Shown here: positions 1-4,438 of the stretch, piece after piece
How the letters are laid out: each line of letters opens with the position of its first letter
How positions within the stretch are numbered: position 1 is the first letter of the stretch
NCBI GenBank assembly: GCA_030691435.1
Contig: JAUYEK010000432.1
Location: forward strand, 1 to 5,443
Source of the DNA: Sulfuricella sp.
GTDB taxonomy: Bacteria > Pseudomonadota > Gammaproteobacteria > Burkholderiales > Sulfuricellaceae
DNA: 5,443 bases
Reading direction: 5' to 3'
Notes under the pieces: model-generated
The model's database searches: none
Told to the model about the DNA's origin: nothing
Seen by the model: the letters and a program-made list of their open reading frames with translations, nothing else
Program-made: the position numbers and the translations under genes

Positions 1-625
1 GCCGGTTACGGCGCCTGCAGCCACGGCCGTAGCGGTAGCGCCTGCCCAGCCTTTAAGCGGCGGGGGGCGCAAGGAGTCGACCGTCAATTACGAGCTGGAT
101 AAGACCATCAAGCATGTCAAGTCGCCGGTGGGGAGCATCAAGCGCCTATCCGTGGCTGTCGTGGTAAATCACAAGAAATCCACGGGCAAGGATGGGAAGG
201 TTAGCACCAAGCCTTTGACTGGCGCAGAAATGACGCAGATCAGCAATCTCGTCAAGGAAGCCATGGGTTACAGACAGGACCGTGGCGATACGCTGAATGT
301 GGTGAATGCTTCATTCAGCGTGGTGACGGAGGAAATTCCGGCGGCACCGGTCTGGAAAGATCCGGCAACGATTTCTCTGGTCAAGGAGATCGCCAAGAAC
401 CTGCTGATTGCCGGGATTGTGTTCTTTATAGTGTTCAAGGTGCTGCGCCCCCTGCTGAAGGAGCTTTCGACTCCGCCGCCAGTGGTTCAGAAGAAGGCAG
501 AGGCTGAAGGTTTCGCGCTTGCGCCAACTCTGGGGTATGAGGAGCGCTTGCGGTCAGTCAAGGAACTGGCGCGTCAGGAACCGAAAGTGGTGGCTACCGT
601 GGTCAAGGATTGGATTGGCCCATGA
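1..625 (+). CDS. fliF: FliF, flagellar MS-ring protein, C-terminal part (5' end outside window)
   Basis: FliF is the inner-membrane protein that forms the MS ring, the base on which the rotor and export gate are assembled. The frame is open from position 2, giving 207 visible residues, well under half of the usual protein of about 550. An Ala/Pro-rich linker (residues 1-20) leads into the periplasmic FliF C-terminal region, with recognisable family sequence such as VNYELDKTI, SPVGSIKRLSVAVVVN and the VVNASFSV strand. A hydrophobic helix follows at about residues 134-152 (LLIAGIVFFIVFKVL), the second membrane segment of the family. The cytoplasmic tail ends with YEERLRSVKELA...VVATVVKDWIG (about residues 179-206), the segment known in other species to bind the FliG N-terminal domain. 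The stop TGA (623-625) overlaps the fliG ATG as ATGA, so the two are probably translationally coupled. Nothing looks broken; the gene is cut only by the window edge. Confidence 0.97.
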   Translation, partial: PVTAPAATAVAVAPAQPLSGGGRKESTVNYELDKTIKHVKSPVGSIKRLSVAVVVNHKKSTGKDGKVSTKPLTGAEMTQISNLVKEAMGYRQDRGDTLNVVNASFSVVTEEIPAAPVWKDPATISLVKEIAKNLLIAGIVFFIVFKVLRPLLKELSTPPPVVQKKAEAEGFALAPTLGYEERLRSVKELARQEPKVVATVVKDWIGP

Positions 626-1614
626 GTGAAGATGGGGTCCAGAAAAGCGCTATTTTGCTGATGGCCTTGGGCGAGGAGGAGGCTGCTGAAGTATTTAAAC
701 ATCTCGGCCCCAAGGAGGTTCAGAAACTCGGGACTGCCATGGCAGCCCTGGATAGCGTCAGCCGCGTCCAGGTGGAGCGGGTGATGCATGACTTCATGTT
801 CCAGGCAGGAGAAAAGGCCGGCCTGGCTGATTCTGATGAATATATCCGCAGTGTGCTGACCAAGGCGCTAGGTTCGGATAAAGCGGCTAACCTGATCGAG
901 CGAATCCTGCATGGCGGCGATACCAGCGGTATCGAAGGCCTGAAGTGGATGGACGGTGCTTCCGTGGCCGAGTTGATCAAGAATGAGCACCCTCAGATTA
1001 TTGCCACCATTCTGGTTCATCTTGAGCGGGATCAGGCCAGTGAGATACTGGGTCTTTTTACCGAGCGTCTGCGCAACGATGTGGTGTTGCGTATTGCCAC
1101 GCTGGACGGAATTCAGCCTTCTGCGCTGAAAGAATTGAACGATGTGCTGACCAAGTTGCTGGCAGGAGCCAGCAATCTCAAGAAAAGCGTGATGGGCGGC
1201 GTCAGGGCAGCGGCAGAAATTCTGAACTACGTCGGCACCGCTAATGAAACCGCGATCATAGCCAGCGTGCGCGATTACGACCCCGAACTGGCACAGAAAA
1301 TCCAGGATGAGATGTTCGTCTTCGAGAACCTGCTCGATATCGACGATCGTTCTATCCAGTTGCTGTTGCGAGAGGTGCAGTCGGAATCCCTGATTATCGC
1401 GCTTAAGGGTACGAGCGAGGAGCTGCGCGAGAAAATCTTCAAGAACATGTCGCAGCGGGCTTCTGAAATGTTGCGCGATGATCTCGAGGCCAAGGGGCCA
1501 GTGCGCGTCAGCGAAGTCGAGGCGGAACAGAAGGAAATTCTCAAGGTCGTGCGCAAGCTGGCCGACGAAGGCCAGATCGTGATCGGCGGCGCAGGCGAGG
1601 AAAGCTTTGTCTAG
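622..1614 (+). CDS. fliG: FliG, flagellar motor switch / rotor protein
   Basis: FliG sits on the cytoplasmic face of the MS ring, links it to FliM/FliN and receives torque from the MotA stator. The protein has 330 residues, against 331 in E. coli. The domains are the FliF-binding N domain (about 1-105), the middle domain with the EHPQ motif (122-125), the Gly-Gly hinge (192-193) in the linker helix, and the C-terminal torque domain (about 215-325) with the MFxF motif (231-234). The charged residues known for torque in E. coli all have counterparts, shifted by two: K262, R279, D286, D287 and R295. ATG 622 is chosen because it forms the ATGA overlap with the fliF stop and gives the expected N-terminus MSEDGVQKSAILLMALGEEE. 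A TTG four codons upstream is in frame but lies inside the FliF tail codons. An AAGGA at 605-609 is somewhat far for a ribosome site, which fits coupling to fliF translation. Its end overlaps fliH by 8 bases. Confidence 0.98.
   Translation: MSEDGVQKSAILLMALGEEEAAEVFKHLGPKEVQKLGTAMAALDSVSRVQVERVMHDFMFQAGEKAGLADSDEYIRSVLTKALGSDKAANLIERILHGGDTSGIEGLKWMDGASVAELIKNEHPQIIATILVHLERDQASEILGLFTERLRNDVVLRIATLDGIQPSALKELNDVLTKLLAGASNLKKSVMGGVRAAAEILNYVGTANETAIIASVRDYDPELAQKIQDEMFVFENLLDIDDRSIQLLLREVQSESLIIALKGTSEELREKIFKNMSQRASEMLRDDLEAKGPVRVSEVEAEQKEILKVVRKLADEGQIVIGGAGEESFV
1597..1602 (+). promoter_or_regulatory. Ribosome binding site for the TTG start of fliH
   Basis: GAGGAA lies inside the last codons of fliG and ends four bases before TTG 1607; counted from GAGG the gap is six bases. 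This is a usual Shine-Dalgarno distance, and it supports the TTG over any later ATG, the first of which would remove about 70 residues including the glycine repeat. Confidence 0.6.
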
Positions 1615-2215
1615 CAATATCATTCCCAAGGAGCAATTGAGCGCTTATCAGCGCTGGGAGCTGAATTCACTGGATGGATCGGCAGGCTCGACTGTGCCGT
1701 TGCCGACGGCCGAAGAGGTCGAGAATATCCATCAGCAGGCTTACCAGGAAGGATTTGCCGCCGGTTACCGGGAGGGCAAGGGCAAGGTCGATGCAGAGCT
1801 GGCGCGGCTGGCGCAACTGATGTCGGTGCTGGATGGGGCTCTGAACCAGTTCGATGAAACATTGACACAGAACCTGCTTTCCCTGGCGCTGGATGTCGCC
1901 AAGCAAATGTTGCGCGAGGCTTTACGAGTGCGACCGGAGCTGGTTCTGCCGGTGATTCGCGAGGCGGTGAACAGCCTGCCTCAGGCCAGCCAGCATCCGC
2001 ACCTAAAATTGCATCCGGAGGACGCGGCTCTGGTGCGATCGCTGATGGCGGACGAGCTGAATCACTTTCATTGGAAGCTGATTGAAGACGGTCGCGTGGA
2101 GCGGGGCGGGTGCCGAGTGGAAACGACGAACAGCGAGATTGACGCAACCATGGAGAATCGCTGGAAAAGGATACTCGTCGCCCTGGGCAGTGAAGGTGCA
2201 TGGCTTGAACCATGA
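1607..2215 (+). CDS. fliH: FliH, flagellar export ATPase regulator (TTG start)
   Basis: FliH dimers bind the ATPase FliI, restrain its activity and bring it to the export gate through FliN/FlhA. The 202 residues are close to the family norm (about 230 in E. coli). The N-terminus, SSNIIPKEQLSAYQRWELNS, looks like other betaproteobacterial FliH proteins (from memory). Residues 45-60 hold the family's glycine repeat, AYQEGFAAGYREGKGK, with G49xxxG53xxxG57 for helix packing. A long helical region follows. The C-terminal FliI-binding part (about 85-200) ends with the conserved stretch RVERGGCRVETTNSEIDA. The TTG at 1607 overlaps the fliG stop by 8 bases and has a GAGGAA upstream; no ATG occurs in the first 70 codons. 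FliH and the related SctL/V-type ATPase stator proteins share this fold, but the flagellar neighbours settle the identity. Downstream, the tight packing of genes ends and a 114-base gap precedes fliI. Confidence 0.95.
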   Translation: MSSNIIPKEQLSAYQRWELNSLDGSAGSTVPLPTAEEVENIHQQAYQEGFAAGYREGKGKVDAELARLAQLMSVLDGALNQFDETLTQNLLSLALDVAKQMLREALRVRPELVLPVIREAVNSLPQASQHPHLKLHPEDAALVRSLMADELNHFHWKLIEDGRVERGGCRVETTNSEIDATMENRWKRILVALGSEGAWLEP

Positions 2216-2226
2216 AATGAGCCGTA

Positions 2227-2297
2227 GGGTGATGGGTGATGAGGAATGGGTGATGAAAACCTCTCGACCATCACTCATCCCCCATTACCCATCGCTC
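2227..2297 (+). repeat. Imperfect inverted repeat of GGTGATG-type units between fliH and fliI
   Basis: The left arm (2231-2255) and right arm (2269-2293) are 25 bases each and pair with a 13-base loop. By hand there are 21 Watson-Crick pairs, two G-U pairs and two A-C mismatches. Four further pairs, two of them G-U, extend the stem to 2227-2297. The arms are internally repetitive, with GGGTGATG-like units and the complementary CATCACTCATCC. This looks like a dispersed intergenic repeat (REP- or MITE-like) rather than a coding segment. No T-tract follows, so I do not call it a terminator. It lies inside the transcription unit and could form a strong mRNA hairpin between fliH and fliI. Confidence 0.75.
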
Positions 2298-2329
2298 CAT
2301 TTGGTTGCCGGCTCGTCAGGCTTAGGCTT

Positions 2330-3730
2330 ATGACGCCTCCCTCTGAGCGCTGGAATGGTTTTCTGCGGGAATGCGGTGAGACCGTTTCCGCCGTCAGCCC
2401 CTGGCTCTTGACCGGTCGTCTGACCCGGGTTGCCGGGCTGGTGATGGAGGCGGTGGGGCTGAGGCTTGCAGTAGGCGGCAGTTGTACCGTTCACCTGCCT
2501 GACGGGCATGATGTAGATGCCGAAGTGGTCGGTTTCTCCGGTGAAAAATTGTTCCTCATGCCCTCCACCGATGTGTACGGTCTGGTGCCGGGGGCACGGG
2601 TGACACCGGTAGATACCCCGGTGCAACGTGTCTCCGTGCAGGGCGGGTCACCGCACTTGCGGCGCCGTACTGAAGACCGTGTGCGCCAGGTTCAGGTGGG
2701 CAACGAGTTGCTGGGGCGCATTCTTGACGGTGCCGGACGTCCGCTGGATCTTCTCGGGCCTCTGAATCTGGCTCACCAGGTACCGCTGCACAGCCGTCCC
2801 TGCAATCCCCTTAGCCGAGCCCCTATCCGGCAAGTTCTGGATGTCGGCGTGCGCGCCATCAATGCCTTGCTGACCGTCGGGCGTGGGCAGCGCATGGGGC
2901 TTTTTGCCGGCAGCGGTATCGGCAAGAGTATTTTGCTCGGCATGATGGCGCGTTTTACCAGCGCAGATGTGATCGTGGTCGGCCTGATCGGCGAGCGTGG
3001 CCGCGAGGTAAAGGAATTCATCGAAAACATCCTGGGTCCCGCCGGGTTGGCGCGTTCCGTGGTGGTCGCCGCACCGGCCGACACGCCGCCATTGTTGCGG
3101 CTGCACGGTGCGGCTTATGCGACGTCGATCGCCGAGTATTTTCGCGATCAGGGCAAGCATGTCCTGTTGATCATGGATTCGCTCACACGTTTTGCCATGG
3201 CTCAACGCGAAATTGCCTTGGCCATTGGCGAGCCGCCGGCGACCAAAGGTTATCCGCCCTCGGTATTCGCCAAGCTGCCGCAGCTGGTCGAGCGCGCCGG
3301 CAACGGCCAGGCGGGCGGGGGATCCATCACCGCGTTTTATACCGTGCTGGTGGAGGGGGATGACCAGCAGGATCCCATCGCGGACAGCGCCCGTGCCATT
3401 CTTGATGGCCACATCGTGTTGTCGCGCAGCCTTTCCGACCAGGGGCATTATCCTGCTATCGATATAGAAGCTTCGGTCAGTCGGGCGATCACCGAACTGC
3501 TTGCGCCGGAGGACTTGGCCCGGGTGCGCAGGTTCAAGCTGCTTTATTCCCGCTTCCAGCGCAGCCGGGACCTGATCAGCGTGGGCGCCTATGTCAAGGG
3601 CAGTGACCCTTTGCTGGACGAGGCAATGGCGCTTTATCCGCAGCTGGAAGCTTTCCTGCAGCAGGATATGCGCCAGAGCGAGAACTATGCGGACAGCCGC
3701 AGCCGCCTGGCCGCAATGTTCAATACTTAA
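2330..3730 (+). CDS. fliI: FliI, flagellar type III export ATPase
   Basis: FliI is the hexameric ATPase of the flagellar export apparatus, related to the F1 beta subunit; it binds FliH and is bridged to the gate by FliJ. The 466 residues compare with about 457 in E. coli/Salmonella. An N-terminal beta-barrel domain starts with [18 protein letters not shown]. The Walker A loop is AGSGIGKS (193-200, Lys199). The catalytic glutamate is E222 in [12 protein letters not shown]. Walker B is [11 protein letters not shown] with D283. The F1/FliI-type signature [10 protein letters not shown] lies at 375-384, and the C-terminal helical domain includes [17 protein letters not shown] 2330 is chosen because homology begins just after it ([12 protein letters not shown]). 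The frame stays open back to an ATG at 2246, but that adds 28 residues translated through the inverted repeat. The ribosome site is weak: TCAGG at 2316-2320, nine bases upstream. All catalytic motifs are present, so the enzyme should be active. Confidence 0.97.
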   Translation: MTPPSERWNGFLRECGETVSAVSPWLLTGRLTRVAGLVMEAVGLRLAVGGSCTVHLPDGHDVDAEVVGFSGEKLFLMPSTDVYGLVPGARVTPVDTPVQRVSVQGGSPHLRRRTEDRVRQVQVGNELLGRILDGAGRPLDLLGPLNLAHQVPLHSRPCNPLSRAPIRQVLDVGVRAINALLTVGRGQRMGLFAGSGIGKSILLGMMARFTSADVIVVGLIGERGREVKEFIENILGPAGLARSVVVAAPADTPPLLRLHGAAYATSIAEYFRDQGKHVLLIMDSLTRFAMAQREIALAIGEPPATKGYPPSVFAKLPQLVERAGNGQAGGGSITAFYTVLVEGDDQQDPIADSARAILDGHIVLSRSLSDQGHYPAIDIEASVSRAITELLAPEDLARVRRFKLLYSRFQRSRDLISVGAYVKGSDPLLDEAMALYPQLEAFLQQDMRQSENYADSRSRLAAMFNT

Positions 3731-3766
3731 AAACAGGCGAGAGGCTGTTGTCGCTTCGCTGTTTTT
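3729..3766 (+). repeat. Hairpin after fliI, possible weak terminator or attenuator
   Basis: AAAAACAG (3729-3736) pairs perfectly with CTGTTTTT (3759-3766), and the next four bases GCGA (3737-3740) pair with TCGC (3751-3754) if TTCG is left as a bulge. The structure begins in the fliI stop codon and ends in a run of five T. The A/T pairing around a short stem resembles a bidirectional Rho-independent terminator, but the GC core is weak and fliJ follows within 30 bases. It may only lower read-through or may stabilise the upstream mRNA. Confidence 0.4.
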
Positions 3767-3770
3767 CCTA

Positions 3771-3791
3771 TAGCCCCTAGCCCTTAACCCC
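3771..3791 (+). repeat. Three tandem 7-base repeats just before fliJ
   Basis: TAGCCCC (3771-3777), TAGCCCT (3778-3784) and TAACCCC (3785-3791) follow one another with one or two changes and end three bases before the fliJ ATG. They take the place where a Shine-Dalgarno site should be, and nothing purine-rich is present. They may be one half of a dispersed intergenic repeat; no matching inverted half is visible here. Confidence 0.6.
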
Positions 3792-3794
3792 GAT

Positions 3795-4256
3795 ATGCCG
3801 CGGCGATTTCCTCTTCAGCCCCTTCTTGACCTTGCCCAGAATCATACCGATGCTGCGGCGCGCGATCTGCACACGCTTAAGGTCAAGTGGCAGGAAGCAG
3901 AGGAAAAGTTCCGGCAGTTGGCCGCATATCGTGAAGATTACCGGGCAAAGTTGTTGCAGACCACGAAGCTGGGTATGCAGGTGAGCTCGCTCAGGGATTT
4001 TCAACTGTTTCTCGGCAAGATCGAGGTCGCCATCCGCCAGCAGGCAGAAGAGGTGGGTCGCTGCAAAAAAAACTGGGAAGACGGGCGTCATGAATGGCAG
4101 GCGAAGCAGCGCAAACTCAAGGCCTTCGATACGCTGTCGCAACGTCATCTGAGCAGTGAGCGGAAGCGTGAGGACAAGCTCGAGCAGCGCGAGCAGGATG
4201 AGCTTTCCGGCAATAAATTCGAGCAAGAAAAGTCAACGGACCCCCCGCACTCCTGA
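3795..4256 (+). CDS. fliJ: FliJ, flagellar export chaperone / ATPase stalk protein
   Basis: FliJ is a small antiparallel coiled-coil protein that sits in the FliI hexamer like the gamma subunit of F1, contacts FlhA and recycles chaperones. The 153 residues match the family (about 147). The sequence is highly charged and heptad-like nearly throughout, with no membrane segment. The N-terminus FPLQPLLDLAQNHTDAAARDL and the conserved AYREDYRAKLLQ (about 44-55) are family-like. The C-terminus, SGNKFEQEKSTDPPHS, is polar and probably disordered. ATG 3795 is the only reasonable start, since the frame is closed by TAG at 3771 and the next Met is past residue 50. There is no recognisable Shine-Dalgarno sequence, so translation may depend on re-initiation after fliI. 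An A8 run at 4065-4072 lies inside the gene (Cys-Lys-Lys-Asn codons). Identity rests on position between fliI and fliK as well as sequence, because FliJ proteins are poorly conserved. Confidence 0.93.
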   Translation: MPRRFPLQPLLDLAQNHTDAAARDLHTLKVKWQEAEEKFRQLAAYREDYRAKLLQTTKLGMQVSSLRDFQLFLGKIEVAIRQQAEEVGRCKKNWEDGRHEWQAKQRKLKAFDTLSQRHLSSERKREDKLEQREQDELSGNKFEQEKSTDPPHS

Positions 4257-4259
4257 TGG

Positions 4260-4275
4260 TGGTATGCGTCTTGCT
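4260..4275 (+). promoter_or_regulatory. Sigma-54-like (-24/-12) promoter match upstream of fliK
   Basis: TGGTATG-CGTC-TTGCT matches the -24/-12 consensus TGGCACG-N4-TTGC(A/T) at 10 of 12 informative bases, with the required GG (4261-4262) and GC (4273-4274) ten bases apart. It starts four bases after the fliJ stop and about 164 bases before the fliK ATG. In Pseudomonas the fliK gene belongs to the RpoN-dependent class of flagellar genes, so such a site would make sense. I cannot tell whether this organism uses RpoN for flagella, and no activator site was identified, so this is tentative. Confidence 0.35.
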
Positions 4276-4292
4276 TTGTATCGGTTGAACCT

Positions 4293-4348
4293 AACGGTCA
4301 TGGCGAACCACCGCCTAGAAGATGAAGCAGCGATTCGCCATGACCGTT
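4293..4348 (+). repeat. Perfect 15-bp inverted repeat between fliJ and fliK
   Basis: AACGGTCATGGCGAA (4293-4307) and its exact reverse complement (4334-4348) flank a 26-base loop. The stem has no mismatch. The right arm is followed by TTCCC rather than a T-tract, so it is not a classical terminator. It would lie in the fliK 5' leader if the sigma-54-like site is used. It could be a transposon-derived pair of ends, a dispersed repeat or an mRNA structure. Confidence 0.7.
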
Positions 4349-4386
4349 TCCCTCTCTCCTAACTCTCTCCCGGAGGGAGAGAGGGA
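4349..4386 (+). repeat. CT/GA-rich palindromic intergenic repeat
   Basis: TCCCTCTCTCC (4349-4359) pairs perfectly with GGAGAGAGGGA (4376-4386). Within the same element CTCTCTCCC (4363-4371) pairs with GGGAGAGAG (4375-4383) over a 3-base loop, so two mutually exclusive stems exist. The pattern (CCCTCTC...TAAC...CTCTCCCGGAGGGAGAG) resembles a dispersed repeat that I recall between genes in many beta- and gammaproteobacteria. It directly abuts the preceding inverted repeat. Confidence 0.7.
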
Positions 4387-4392
4387 CGAGGT

Positions 4393-4405
4393 CTCGCTTC
4401 GCGAG
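4393..4405 (+). other. Small GC-rich hairpin with TTT tail
   Basis: CTCGC (4393-4397) and GCGAG (4401-4405) form a 5-bp stem over a TTC loop, followed by only three T. It shares the nonamer TCGCTTCGC with the hairpin after fliI (3751-3759 and 4394-4402). It is too short and its T-run too poor to call a terminator; it may be the end of the neighbouring repeat. Confidence 0.35.
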
Positions 4406-4426
4406 TTTCACGTTATAACGACTGCG

Positions 4427-4432
4427 AAAGGA
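4427..4432 (+). promoter_or_regulatory. Ribosome binding site of fliK
   Basis: AAAGGA ends six bases before ATG 4439, an ideal distance. It decides between two nearby ATGs in different frames: ATG 4432 overlaps the site itself, and its frame closes at a TAA about 40 codons on. Just upstream, at 4411-4420, lies the perfect 10-base palindrome CGTTATAACG, of unknown meaning. Confidence 0.7.
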
Positions 4433-4438
4433 TGTCCG

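Noticed and set aside
610..621. TTG 610 as the start of fliG
   Set aside because: It would add four residues from within the fliF tail; ATG 622 forms the usual ATGA overlap and gives the usual FliG N-terminus.
868..1629. 253-codon open frame on the - strand opposite fliG
   Set aside because: The + strand is an unmistakable full-length FliG; the antisense product shows no known motif and is rich in Gln/His, as shadows often are.
2246..2329. ATG 2246 as the start of fliI
   Set aside because: The added 28 residues come from the inverted repeat and have no resemblance to FliI; homology begins after ATG 2330.
2460..2475. Second sigma-54-like string (GG...TTGCA) inside fliI
   Set aside because: Only the GG, one further G and TTGCA fit the consensus, and it lies within the conserved N-terminal coding region.
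2648..3448. 266-codon open frame on the - strand opposite fliI
   Set aside because: It lies over the catalytic core of FliI and has no recognisable domain or start context.
4393..4408. Hairpin upstream of fliK as a Rho-independent terminator
   Set aside because: The stem is five pairs with only three T after it, and fliK follows immediately.
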